Assembly (NCBI RefSeq): GCF_040115645.1
Contig: NC_089560.1
Coordinates: forward strand, 2,790,001 to 2,854,000
DNA from: Euwallacea fornicatus
Lineage: Eukaryota; Arthropoda; Insecta; Coleoptera; Curculionidae
Direction of reading: 5' to 3'
DNA length: 64,000 nt
Positions 1 to 11,199 of this stretch are shown here, in pieces. The notes below the pieces were generated by a model. That model was not told where the DNA came from. It saw only the letters and a list, made by a program, of their open reading frames with translations, and ran no database searches. Every line of letters begins with the position of its first letter. Position 1 is the stretch's first letter. The position numbers and the translations under genes are program-made.

Positions 1-3000
1 TTTGATCGCGAACCGAAGAAAGTCTTCATCGACTCTCTAGATTATGTCCCCTTGAATAACAAGGAGTATTCAGTAAGTTCGTAGTGCATCATAAATATAT
101 CATCAAAAGATTTTTCATACAGCAAATGGAGATGGGTATCTGCGTGGCTCTGCAGTTGGTGCTGACCAACTTCTCTGACCAGTACGTTAATAACGTTACG
201 GTCACCGAAGTTGCCAGCGACAGACCGTTGCTAGAACACATTACTTCAGCACTGGGCCAATACACAAGACTGACCGTAAGTGCTTTAAATAATAACGTAT
301 TAAATTTTAGGTACCTCCAATATAAATAATAATAGCCTCCTCCAAAAGACCACTGAAATGAGGGGTTTAAAGGGGTTTACGGCCTATTAGATCACGTCTT
401 CTTTTACTGGTAGTAAGGTCTCTAGGTGCTGCGTAGGGAACCGAAAGTCCCGTAAAAGTTCCTTAAAAATTGAAGGAAATATTTTTCACGAAAATGCTAG
501 AACGTGTCAAGTAACGTTTTTAGTTACGTATTTTTTGACGTACACAGGGTTACTCATGTAGTGCATAAATGTACTTTTTCATTTTTTTATGCAACCCTAT
601 ATGTAACGTTTTTGAGTTATTTGATAAGTGTTGAAGATATTTCATAAAACATATCCATGTCTAAATTTGACTGGTTTCGAAAAAATATACAAAAAATAGA
701 AATAATAATAGCACTTTTAATACTTTAAAAAATAATAATATAAATTGCTATAATCTAATGTATTGAATGGTCGAACTCCGCCACGTTGACTTCCTAACAG
801 TGAGCAAGCTGTAACTCGAATTCCTCAAAACTTTTCTTATTTTTTGAGGAGATATGTATTGAGCTTTTTGAGTAGCTCTATTTTTTAATTCTTTTATACT
901 GTTGCGCTTATTTAAATACACCTTATATTTCAGATAATCCCATAAAAAAAAGTCCATAGGGGTGAGGTCAGATGATTTAGCAGGCCACCTCTAATGGCCG
1001 TATTGCGCAAATATTTAAATAACTGTCGAATTTAGACTCGGTCATGTTAAATTAAATATGTTCAGAATTTCTCAAAGAACTCAAACACGTTATAATACAT
1101 ATGAAATTTCATCAGGAAAAAATGAAAATGTCGATTTATCTGCTACATGAGTGACCTTGTGTATGGGATGTTCGGATTTGGAGTGTTTTGACAGGGAAAT
1201 TCCATTTCCCGGCTAGATATGGAAAAATTAGCATACATAAAATAGCATTTTCCTGTCAACATACTTCAAATATGAACACCCTGTACATGTCTGTTACACC
1301 AGGAAATGCGTAACTGAAAATAATATTTGCAGTGTTGCAACATTTTCATGAAAAATATTTCCTTTCATTTTCAACGAATTTATGTGAGATTTTTGGTCCT
1401 CTATGTATGTAAGCATTTTGATTGGCTGCATGATAAAAATAAATATTCACAGTACAAAAATCTTCACTGCTTATAGGCGAACGTCACGACAGCCGAAGAC
1501 CCCAAGCAGGTGACGGTGCACAAAACTCATCCATTCTTAATAATCCATAATGGTCCTATTAACGACAAACTTGCCAAGATAGTCTCTACGAGTGATGCCT
1601 TCTTAATAGTAAAGACTGACAAAAATATTTTGTCTAACTCAACCATAGTTGAAGTGTCCGATTTCCTGGTGAATGGTCAAAAATATTCAATTCTGAGGAA
1701 GGTAAGTGCCTACTTTAGGTGCTTTGAAAAATAGTAATTTGCGATTTGCTTAAGGCAAATAACGGCGACGTGATTGTGGTCCAAGCAAAGGGAGACGTCC
1801 TGAGCGTTAAAGACCTGAAGCGACCTTCTCTGCCATGGGTGGCAGAACTTACCAACGCTCTTGATGTAGCTTCGACCACCCACAAACGCGTCTACCTGAC
1901 CTCCTCTCTAATACCTTCAGAAGGATTCGTGCAGTTTGTGAAACAACTTAAGGCACAACCCAATATGGACGCAGTCCGAGTTTTCTTCAATTTAGACAAA
2001 CGGTCCAATGTGGACTTAGTCCAGTTATACAGAAAAGATTTGGTTTTGAGTATCCTGAAGGGAGGGGTGGTGAACGCATACCTTCAGATAGCGGTGAAGT
2101 TCAAAGAGAACATTACGTTGGACGGATTTACTAACAACGTGGTTGAAGATAAAACTATTCAGTATCTTGGAGTGAATTTGCGAGATGAGACTATTAATCC
2201 AGCTACTGAGAAACCTCAGGAACTAGGTGAGTGCAACTTTTGGCCTTCGAAAGTTGCACATAACGTCATTTATACGTAGGTTTGTTGGATTACTCTGGCA
2301 CGTCAAGAAACCAAAAAATTATGGGCCTGGCGACTTTGAACAAGACTAGTTCCTCTCTAAACCTGGACCCCATTTTGCAGTGGCCTATTCCAGAGGCTTG
2401 GAGCTTGGAAGATGGCGCTACTGTCCCCTACGCTTATGCTGCGGTAATTAGAAATGCAAAATACTGGGTGATATTTTTAAAGACTCTCCACAAAAAAAAA
2501 TTAAAAATTATTGCAGTAGAATGAAATGTCGAAAACATGCAAATCTTCACTTATCGGGGGCCACCTTTTGACGCACAAGTGAATGTATTACCGCTCATCC
2601 CCATGTACCCCAACTCAAAGAAAAATTGAACGGGAACACCCTTCCTGTGGTACATCAATGGATAGCTAAAATCTTTTCGACAAACAATTCTGTAAGCACT
2701 TCTGCTTGTTAAATGTGTTTTTTTAAAGTCACCTTTTAAAGCTGCTGTGTTTTACCATTGTCTCATCGTCTATTACTGTTTGGAGCAGAACGGTGCTCAA
2801 TTTGAACATTTGTCCAAATAATTAGTAAAACTTCACTACTTGAATCTTACGTTAAAATTTTCAATTCCGGATGCTCACATCAAATGAAATAATTTGGCAA
2901 ACTTTAAAGGCCGATTTAAAATAAACACTTTCAAAAAGCAGAAATGCAGACAGAATTGCTTTCGGGGAGATTCTAGCCATTCATTGATGTGTCACAGCAG

Positions 3001-6000
3001 AGGTGTCCCCATTTAATTTTAATTGGGGGGTGCGTGGGGGTGAGAAGATTGGTAGTACCACATTCATTTATGGGTCAAAAAGTGTCGCCCAAAAAATTAA
3101 GACTTATGTATTTTTGTAAATTTTTGATACTACATCGATTTTGAAATTTTTTGGTGGACAGTTTTTAAAAGTCACCATGTACATTAGACCATGCGAAATG
3201 TAACTTTATTTTAGGCTTATTACGCATTATGCGTAAAAGGGAATATTAAATCTGGAAACACAGTGCTTATCCACGCTGGATGCTCTCCTATAGGTCAGGC
3301 TGCTATATCTATAGCAAACTCTTATGGATGTACCATCTACGTCACTGTCTCGACGGACAAGCAGAGGGACTATATCAAGAACCGGTTTAAAATGGTTTGC
3401 CATTGCTTCTTTGGTCTCTACTAGATATTCTCACTAGGGTATTTCAGATAAAAGACAGTCAAATCTTGAGTTCTGAAAACTCCAACTTCGAACCATTCTT
3501 CTTGATGGCCACAAAAGGTAAAGGGGCTGACGTTATCCTCAATACTCTTTCGGGGTCTCTGCTACAGTCCTCTTTGGGTTGCATTGGCGATTTCGGTCGG
3601 TTCCTTCATATCGGTAGGTAAACTACTATGAGGAGGTTCGAATGTTCATTGCGCTGGTTTGCAGGGAAATATGATTTGGAAGAAAACAGTACGATAGGAA
3701 TGTATTGTTTCTTAAGAACCGTCTCTTTCTTCGTCATAAACCTTGATATAATTACCGAATCTGATGATGTGAAGGAAGAAATTAGGCAGTTGGTGGAAGA
3801 TGGGCTTTTTAAGAAAAAATGCGTCTCGCCTATCTGGAGGATAGTGTACAATCATCAAGATGTTGCAGAAATATTAAGGTAAATTCTTCGTTGGCATTGT
3901 TGAGAAATATTAAAAAAAGGACGATTGTAGGAATATTAAGAAGGCCAGTAATATCGGGAAAGCTCTGCTTAAACTTGAAACTAACGCGCGACTTAACACT
4001 TTGAATATGAAGCGGACCAATCAGTTCGTGTGTGATCCAAAGGGCTCTTATCTAGTATATGGTAAGTATAGAGAGCTTATTTTACGCTATGTGATGTTTT
4101 TCCTTGCATTCAAAATCATTCAAGTTTACCTTATGAATTTTAACAGATTCGTATCTAAACATAAACGGAAAAAATGTAAGTTAACAATTTGTTGTACTCA
4201 TCAAACGTGGAATAAAAAATCAACGATATCACACGAACAAAATAATCTTAAGGTTTTGGCAGCTTGTTTTTTGATCACCCTGTATTTTCCTGCTCTTTGT
4301 GGAGACTGCGCAGAACATTTTTCATACATAACTCGGCAATTTCTTGGGCTCATACAGATGTCAAGGTTAAGTCCAAGAGTGGCTTACATTGACTGAAACG
4401 AAAAATGAGCATAATGGCGGGATAGAGTATTCGATCACAGACCAAAAGTGTCAGTAGATTTTTTATTGCTCATCAGCTGGTTGGTTTGGCAATCCTTTGA
4501 ATTAGACGTTTTGAGTCTTAAAATACAAAAAAAATCAATTGCCATTTATTTTAAAAAACGTTATTCTCCTGTATACTAAAAACTGTACTTTTGACATTCT
4601 CTCTGTGGGCCACGAAATATATTCACGTACACGTTTATAAAGCCATTTGGTCTTGAAATGGGGTTTATTACAAACTATTCTACCACAAAACACTGAACTT
4701 CACCATAAGCATATTGCGCAACAGCTGCATGGAGCCCGGTAATTCCCAGACGTTGTTGATAAGGGGTCCCCTTTATTCTTCCCTCCTTCAGGTTTTACTG
4801 TTTTGGTTAAGTTGGTTTTAGCATCGCACCAACAATATTTGAACACCCGGTACTTGCTCAGAGAAATCGTTTTAAAATATTGACATAATTTATATAGCAA
4901 TTTTTGGATGAAGCGTTCTTGGTTAAAATTTTTCGTCGTGACTCGAAATCTAGTTGAATGAGGCAACAGCAGGGAGAAGTAATGACCATACAACGAAGAG
5001 ACACTCATTTAAATGGAAATAGCTCTTCATTTATTATTGCCTGGAAAACAAAGATATATTCAATTTTCTTTTTTTCCTGGGTGTTTGACGCTCTAAGAAA
5101 GGAAACTACTAACAAACCGAGTTAATAGTGGAAATACACAGGCGCGCCAAAGAAGCTTTGACTAAATTCTTCGTCCTTAAACGCTCCCCAGTTCAATACG
5201 TTTCTCTGTGAGGCGCCTTTTATCAACTTTACTTAAGAATTTGCATTAATTTAAATCCCTCTTGAGCTAATTCGTTCTTACACAACGCAAATATATTTCG
5301 ATCAATTTTATGATATTAAATTCCAAAGAACTTACTGCAAAAATTTTCAATGTAGTTTCCTTGAAATACTTCAAGCATAAGATACTTTCAGCGGTTTTTA
5401 ATAATTTTTATACTCGTTTCATTCAGGAGGTACCGCGGATCAATGGATCGACGTCATCGAGTGGCTAATCTTAAGAGGTGCCTGCAAAATCGTGATCTCT
5501 TCAGAGTCCAAACCTCAACAAAACCACATCAACCGTCGCTTGTTGCTACTGCAAACTTACTACCCATGCGAAATCATTTTCACCCCTAACAAGGCCCATA
5601 CCAAAGAAGGAGCTTCGGAACTAATATCCGATGTACAATTTTTGGGGCCCGTACACGCCGTTTTCTGTCTTGGTCAGTCGAAGAACTCAAAAACTAGCGA
5701 CATCAAGTCCGTTCAGTATTTGGAGGCTGCTCTTAGGGCATCTGTCCCTAAAGCATTATTCATAAACTTCATCGGGGCTGCCGCTGGGACTTGCCAATTG
5801 AGAGCAGATGCTGGATATACTACCTATAATATTGAAAGGCCAGATGATTTGGAGTTTGGAGATGTTTTAGCCGGGTTGGACACGATTTTGTCCTATAGGG
5901 TGAATAACGTCTTCGTCAACAATGACAGGGTGAGCGACCACAAGCAGGAGAACTCGCAGGCGTTGCTTAAAAGTAAGTAAAATTTTCTTTCATTTATGGA

Positions 6001-8765
6001 AATGCCAAAAACTTTCACGACAATGCAGCTATCATATTTCCAGCCGACTTCATCCATTGCATTATTTATTTTCCCTGTGAAAACACGATATATTGTTCTT
6101 GCCCTCAGCACCCTTCAAATCCAATTACGCGATATGAAGGGTAATAAAAATAACAATCCGGGGATCGGGAAATTACACCAAGATTGTTTAATTTTATTTT
6201 CCTCTCTTTTTACAAGAATTGTACCAAATGCTGCCTAAATCTCTCGACGAGTTGAGCGAGCAGGTCGAAGAGGCACCAGAAGAGCCAGAACTGATCCAAC
6301 TGATCACGGAAGGTCCTCAGGAAATACGGGAGTTGATTCCACTTTTCATAATTCCGGGATTGAGCACCGAAAAAGAAATAGAGGAACTGGCAAAACATTT
6401 ACTGCTTCCAACTTTCTGTGCAGTACTGCCTCGCAAGCCGTTCACTTTAAAGGAGTTGGCTAAGAAATATGTTGAGGTACGTACCTTATCTACGACGATG
6501 GTCCTCGAAGTACCTCGCCTAATATATAAAAAAAAGGTGAAATGTTGCATTAGTTCTCAACGTAGCTTCCTATGAGATTGCCACGCTTTTCCCAGCAATG
6601 TTCTGTACCCTGTTCATAGTAGGAAGGTTCGAATGTTTCACAATAGGTATCAACCTCGGACTCCACCTTTTCATTACTGGCATATCTCGTTCCACCGAGT
6701 CATTTTTTCGAGGTTGGAAATGGAAAATAATCTGAAGGGACTAAATCTGGCAAATAGAGTGAGTGAGGAAAAAATTCGAAACCAAGTCGATTGATTTTGC
6801 CCGTCGCCATGATAGAAGTGGAAACATGTGCTATATCGTAATGGAACAAGACTGTCTTTTCCGGTAAATGCTGCGATAATTTTACATAATTTTCTCCGTT
6901 TATTGATTTTCCTTTAGGGAAGTAGTCAACAAAAATTATCCCAAAAAGCTGATGACATCACTGTTCCTCAGATGAAACGGTTTTCGCCTATTTTAGAGCC
7001 GATTCTCCCCTTTGAATTCATTCTTTTAGCTGCTCTTTCGTCTCTGATGTGAAACGATGGAGCCATGTTTCATCCATGGTTATAAATCGACACAAAAACT
7101 CGGTTTTATTGCTGCGACACGTTTCCAAACACTTCTTTGGAACATCTTCACGGCGCTGTTTTCGTGCGATTCTGAATAATCGTGTCAGCCATCTTCTGCA
7201 CAACTTTCTCATATCCGGTTCGTTCAGTTAAAATGGCAGTAGTTTTTGAAATTCCCATTTTTTAGTACAACTTTGTGGATTTTCACCACGATTTCTGGAG
7301 TGGTCAGATCTGGAGTGTCACGGGGTCGACCGGTGCGGACTTCGTGTTTGCAACAGGTACGACCACGTTTGAACTCCACATATTTTACAGTAGTTAACGA
7401 AGGAACAGATTCCCCCAGAGTAGAATCCAACTGCGCTTTGATGTTGGATGGACAAAGATCTTTTAAATGAAAACATTGAATGACGTATCCATGACCAATT
7501 TTTTCCATGTTTACCAATTCGCCGAAAACGTTCACTAAAAACGGTTCCAAGCAAATAAAAATCGTACGTACAATCGACGTAACATCCTCAAACTTTACAC
7601 AGACTTTTTAAAGTTGAGTCTTTGTAACATTAGTAAATTTCTAACAGATAAATCGCCATGTATATATCAGGTCTGGCACTTCTAAGACTATCGTATCTAG
7701 TAGATGGGTGGACCTAAAATTCCGTTAGTGCCAAGCAGACTTTTGCGCCGAATGAATTTTGAGCTTCAAATAAAATTTACGATCGTGTGCTTTAACTGAC
7801 TGACTTCTAGGAAGAAACCAATCGCATAACGCAAATTCCTGCTCTAATTTTATAGAGGTATAACTTGAAAACTCAAAACCATTTTTAAGAGCGATTTCCG
7901 TTCAACTCTAGCAAAAACGTTTCGCACAAGCCAATATTTCGCAAATTTTCCACTCGAATATTTCGACATTTTTTTTTTTAGAAAATTTCTATATTTTTTA
8001 AAAGATCGATTACTCATACAATGAAACGAATAATCGCTCACGATGTGCACGCGATTTATTTTCATTTTGTCGTTTCGAAATGCTGCAGCTGATCCGAAAT
8101 GTCTGGAGCGAGGGGCCGTTTAACATTGCCGGAATGTCCTGGAGTGGAGTGCTGGCAACTGAAATCGCCCGAATCCTGGAAAAAGAATACAACTCCAAGG
8201 TTTACTTGTATTTAATCGATGCTGCTCCGGCGACTTTGCAATCTGCAATCCAGCTGTTTGGAATGGGAGCAGAATTCGATGTTAATCTGATTGCCAAAGT
8301 TTTAAACATCAGCGACACACAGGTATAGAGCTAAATCCCTAAAATTCCCTTTCATAATTTACTTTATCTCTGAACGCTAAGGTCCTAAAAAAGTTGCAAT
8401 CTGCGCCAACTTGGGAGGAAAAAATTGACTACGTTATAAACTCCTATGAAGATAAGGAACTGTTGAGAGATGGTCTGCAGCTCCTAAGGGACAGGTTCCA
8501 GGATGTTTTGACCTACAAAACTGATGGAAGCTTGATTAATGGTCTCGGTCACCTGATCAGGCCGAACGATTGCAGCCAGTATGACAACTGTGAATTAACT
8601 TTGGTATTTCAAGTAAAGCCGATTTTTCACTTTAAATATTGACCGCATTTCTTTCAGTACTTGAAGCAAATACCGCAAGTTCACTTGGTGAATGGAGACC
8701 ATTTGACCATCATCAGCAGTGAAAATACTGCGAACTACATTAACGAGACGTTCCAATTGACTTAG
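1..8765 (+). CDS. Fatty acid synthase-like protein, C-terminal 1051 residues (5' partial, 14 exons)
   Basis: Exons by GT-AG and frame: 1-72, 123-275, 1477-1701, 1755-2226, 2280-2443, 3215-3394, 3448-3613, 3665-3878, 3931-4061, 5427-5972, 6217-6476, 8089-8322, 8382-8612, 8658-8765. They join without a frame break and stop at TAG 8763. The 3394 and 8612 donors are the weakest calls. Domain order is that of animal type I FAS: central linker (residues 1-310), enoyl reductase (about 315-560), ketoreductase (about 585-760), thioesterase (about 785-1051). Family marks include PIPEAWSLEDGATVPYAYA, KGKGADVILNTLSG and GDFGRFLHIGKYDL. The usual product is palmitate, made in the cytosol. Departures from the family: the reductase Rossmann loop reads HAGCSPIG instead of a glycine-rich HSGSGGVG-like loop; the ketoreductase nucleotide loop reads GGTADQW; no GxDSL carrier-protein motif is encoded. 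The thioesterase keeps Ser878 (GMSWS), Asp905 (LYLIDAAP) and His1031 (VNGDH). It is a divergent FAS paralogue, and I infer it cannot run a full cycle alone. Confidence 0.88.
538..1290 (-). mobile_element. Tc1/mariner-type (DUF4817-like) transposon remnant in a FAS intron
   Basis: On the minus strand, positions about 990 to 750 read WPAKSSDLTPMDFFLWDYLK followed by KVY. This is the SPDLTPLDFFLWGYLK signature around the third acidic residue of this transposase group. A stop codon lies just upstream, so only the C-terminal end is readable. Flanking GTACACAGGG (about 543) and CCCTGTACAT (about 1280) form a short inverted pair that may mark the ends. The element lies in the 276-1476 intron. Confidence 0.6.
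2444..3214 (+). other. FAS intron, no recognisable content
   Basis: The 771-bp intron has donor GTAATT and acceptor TTATTTTAG. I see no ORF, repeat or transposon signature inside. Confidence 0.6.
4062..5426 (+). other. FAS intron with an unassigned antisense ORF
   Basis: The 1365-bp intron lies between the enoyl reductase end and the ketoreductase exon. A 102-codon minus-strand ORF at 4700-5008 shows no family motif I recognise. ATCACCCTGTATTTT at about 4275 resembles transposon ends seen elsewhere in the window, but no partner end was found. Confidence 0.4.
5427..5972 (+). other. Degenerate ketoreductase exon of the FAS-like gene
   Basis: This 546-base exon starts with the NADPH-loop equivalent GGTADQWIDVIEWLILRGA. 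The position and the downstream helix (WLILRGACKIVISSES) are those of FAS ketoreductase, but the glycine-rich GGxGGxG pattern is lost. VFCLG stands where VFNLA is usual, so the Asn is gone. The stretch to LFINF is about 15-20 residues shorter than usual and lacks a recognisable CKPK lysine region. The SS pair after the strand is replaced by FIGAAAG. A YxxxN (YTTYN, residues 723-727) remains. I read it as non-catalytic. Confidence 0.7.
6491..7695 (-). pseudogene. Mariner transposon copy 1 (degenerate transposase)
   Basis: The element sits in the FAS intron 6477-8088, antisense to the gene. Imperfect inverted ends start TACGACGATGGTCCTCGAAG on the left; the reverse complement of the right end reads TACGATAGTCTTAGAAG. 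It is about 1205 bp, a normal mariner length. The minus strand encodes the N-terminal region (about 7550-7224, with KHEVRTGRPRD) and, in another frame, the catalytic segment FITMDETWLHRFTSETKEQ (about 7100-7020). Frame changes break the protein. Copy 2 of the same family is at 61829-63459. Confidence 0.8.
8089..8765 (+). other. Thioesterase domain core of the FAS-like gene
   Basis: The last three exons encode the alpha/beta-hydrolase core. Exon 8089-8322 carries FNIAGMSWSGVLATE, the nucleophile elbow. The family norm is GxSxG; here it is GxSxS followed by G, with the serine in place. Asp follows 27 residues later in a hydrophobic strand (VYLYLID), and GDH in the last exon supplies the His. 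The fold should release a fatty acyl group from a carrier. With no carrier domain in the same chain, its substrate would have to come from another protein; that is inference. Confidence 0.75.
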
Positions 8766-8779
8766 TTTCATTGTTTCAA

Positions 8780-8785
8780 AATAAA
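8780..8785 (+). terminator. Polyadenylation signal of the FAS-like gene
   Basis: AATAAA lies 15 bases after the TAG stop. It is the first canonical hexamer downstream, so the 3' UTR would be very short. Confidence 0.6.
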
Positions 8786-8789
8786 TATT

Positions 8790-9560
8790 GATGCCTTGTT
8801 TAATGCGTTTTATTTCTATGTCAATGTTGCGTAAGTGACCATTTAAAATCAAAATAGTGTGGGTCCTCTCGTTCCTTATCGGGAAATCTTGCTTAAACTA
8901 CACCATTCATCTCTAATAGATATACGTATGCACCTTTAAATGGAGTGCGAATCTGAAGGACTAGTTTAGATTGAGATTCCAGACACGTATTTTATTTTAA
9001 GGACAATAATAATGGATCGATTAATATGTCGCGGGTTAATGATTTTTATTATTCTTATCCAACAGGAAACAGAAAAATATCAAATTCTCCTAACAAGATA
9101 TCGAATGGGCAACATGCGAATTCAGCCCATATAAAGTATCCAGTCGTGACGATTTTCGCTAACACACTGAATCCCACACGTTACAAAAAACTATGTGTTT
9201 CTTAACCGGTTATATAAATAGGAATTACTTCCCCTCACAAGTGACGCTCTTCGGATGTCGTGGTTGAAATTTCCCCGTAGAGATCTGAGTGCCTTTTCAA
9301 GTTAGAGCGAGTATTTTCTACGGAGTTTACTATTTATTTACATTCCGAACGATGTTTTTGCCAAAAAAACGAATCGTTGGTGAATCCCTTCTTCAGTAAT
9401 TCAACGTATTGAATCAACGTATTCAATGTTTGATATCAGTTGATATTTGTCTTCTATTTCTTAATTTTACAAACTTTAGAAATTCAAATGTGTATCTAAA
9501 GTTTCAGTCAGCTCCTCGAACTTAGAATTATATGCTTTTGCCTCTTTACAGAAATCTATA
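8790..9560. other. Intergenic stretch downstream of the FAS-like gene
   Basis: No ORF of note. The only distinctive motif is a TATA-like TATATAAATA at 9211-9220 abutting AACCGGTT at 9204-9211, listed separately. Confidence 0.5.
9204..9240 (+). promoter_or_regulatory. Possible core promoter: AACCGGTT next to a TATA box
   Basis: AACCGGTT matches the known Grainyhead-type consensus and overlaps TATATAAATA by one base. CCCCTCACAA follows at 9231-9240, an Inr-like TCA near 25 bases downstream. No ORF follows on the plus strand. The TATA also reads in reverse, so direction is uncertain and a chance match is possible. Confidence 0.25.
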
Positions 9561-9571
9561 GTAATTTTAAC

Positions 9572-9718
9572 TTATTCCTCTTTTTTCAGAAACTTATTTT
9601 CAGACTTCTTTACGTAAGTTCGACGATCTCTATCATCCTGAAACTTCAAGTATGCCTCAAAACTTTCTTCAAACATTTTCAGTATTCTGAACATGCCTAG
9701 TGCTCTCCCGTGCATCTC
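9572..9718 (-). pseudogene. Minus-strand coding relic, possible Myb/SANT-like C-terminus
   Basis: A 48-codon open stretch reads EMHGRALGMFRILKMFEES, then a charged helix with YLKFQDDRDRRT, to a TAA stop. The composition is protein-like in an otherwise stop-rich area. It lies downstream, on the same strand, of the exon-like piece at 10261-10383. The FE..YLKFQ..DRR pattern recalls tails of insect Myb/SANT-like DNA-binding proteins, a weak resemblance from memory. Stops just upstream suggest a relic. Confidence 0.3.
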
Positions 9719-10262
9719 ATTCCTTTAGTAACTTGAGCTAACTTGATATTACTTCTTTTCTTTTGAAGCTCAGTTTATACTGTTGTTTTCTTCAATTTCG
9801 TCTTTCAAAATTTTAAGTAACTTGGGAGAATCCGATATTAGCTAAGGGCCAAATTATCAATATTTTGTCAACACAACCTAGCCCGGAAATGTGTCACACT
9901 CCTGGTTACTAAGCAATCTGCATTGATCTTAAGTTAAAAGTTAACTCTTAATCCTCTTATTTTTAGCAAAATTTATTCTGTCATTTGCTAATAATGCTTT
10001 TAATATTATATACATTTTCTCTTCCCTAAAGCCAATTTAAAAATAATAACTTTATTAAATATCTGTACTTGCTTTCTAGAATTCTTAATATCTTGAACCA
10101 AATTGCCTTTCCCTCAGTGTCTTTGATTGATTAGGGTAATCCGAACTGATCTGATTTTAATTTCTACTTAGTACGACAAAAAGAATGTAAAAATATGAAT
10201 GCAGCAAAGCAAATTTATATAAGTTTCAACTCACCTTATCTTCATTTTTTATTTTTTTTATT

Positions 10263-10383
10263 TTCTTCTGATTTCACCTAGAAATTCCTCCTTTCTGCTG
10301 TAACCATTATTGCGCATCTGCCGCTTGGCTTTCTCCAACATTTCTGTCTTTGACACAACATGCTCCTTACCCTTAAACTTGAC
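10263..10383 (-). CDS. Exon-like segment, unknown protein (possible terminal exon or relic)
   Basis: On the minus strand an acceptor AACTGTAG is followed by about 40 codons beginning VKFKGKEHVVSKTEMLEKAK and containing QMRNNGYSRKEEFLGEIRRK, ending at TAA. A possible donor (CTAG|GTGAAA) precedes the stop. The QMRNNGYSR piece is reminiscent of the Myb/SANT-like fold, where a W..IA..M...GY.R pattern is common, but the tryptophan is missing. It may belong with 9572-9718. No start exon was found upstream. Confidence 0.3.
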
Positions 10384-10948
10384 CTACAGTTAAAACGAAG
10401 ATTTTTTAACACATAAATGCGACACTTAAATCGCAGATTGAATTTTAAATGAACGTATAGAAAAGCCTTAAATACATTAGCTTGGTAAATAATTATAAAC
10501 TATGGAGATGCCACATCAGTGATATTTAAGGCTGCATCCCCAGACAACCCAATTTGAGACACTTGATTATTATTAATTATATTTTATGCACATATAAACT
10601 TAATTGCTTTATTAAGTCATTAATTCGGACATACGATTGAGCCTTAAAAAGGATAAAGATTGAAAGCGAAATTGTATTTATAGAGCATTACAAATTCGAC
10701 CCTCACCATTGGGATCTCGGAAACTAGAGGAGATACGAAAATGTTTAAATGGGAGTTGTTATTCTATAGAAATGTGATTGCTTCGAAATCGAATGAAAAT
10801 ATTATTTTGTTTAGAAATGTATTTTTTACAACAAAAATGGGCATTTATTTCAGTTCTGCCTTATTAATGGGGGCATATTTTGGTATATTGGTTTGGTTGT
10901 TTTGTAATACATCCTTATGATATGCCTATAACCATTAGGACTTTTTAG

Positions 10949-11037
10949 TCAATACTCATCACTGCTGAATTTCAGTACCGATTCCTCCAGAACTTTTGCT
11001 AAACAAAAATCGTCTCCCTCAAACGTCTTCAGAATGT
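10949..11037 (-). CDS. Exon-like segment, unknown protein
   Basis: A good acceptor (TGTCCTTTCTCAG) on the minus strand opens a reading frame for RDILKTFEGDDFCLAKVLEE followed by SVLKFSSDEY and a TGA stop. It reads like a terminal exon, but no upstream exon or family match is visible. The frame stays open upstream to about 11200, so the acceptor may be spurious. Confidence 0.25.
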
Positions 11038-11199
11038 CTCTGAGAAAAGGACAAACTCTTTTCGTATGTGCCAAAACAGTCAAAAGCGTTATAATATACA
11101 AACAGCACATTGCATGATCGTGCAACAATACTCGATTCCGAGTTAAAAAATAAACCTGATGTAATTTTATTTTAGAATATGACAAAGGGGGTATCGACA

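Noticed and set aside
84..122. ATG-initiated extension upstream of the second FAS exon
   Set aside because: The frame stays open into the intron, but the in-phase junction 72|123 joins the exons cleanly; the intron-encoded residues are not part of the protein.
5996..6238. 80-codon ORF in the intron where an ACP exon would be expected
   Set aside because: It has no GxDSL or helix pattern of a carrier protein and no acceptor in the right place; the flanking exons join in phase without it.
8591..8603. Alternative donor GTATTT at 8604 for the penultimate FAS exon
   Set aside because: It also keeps phase, but GTAAAG at 8613 is the better donor and adds VFQ before the next exon; the choice is not certain.
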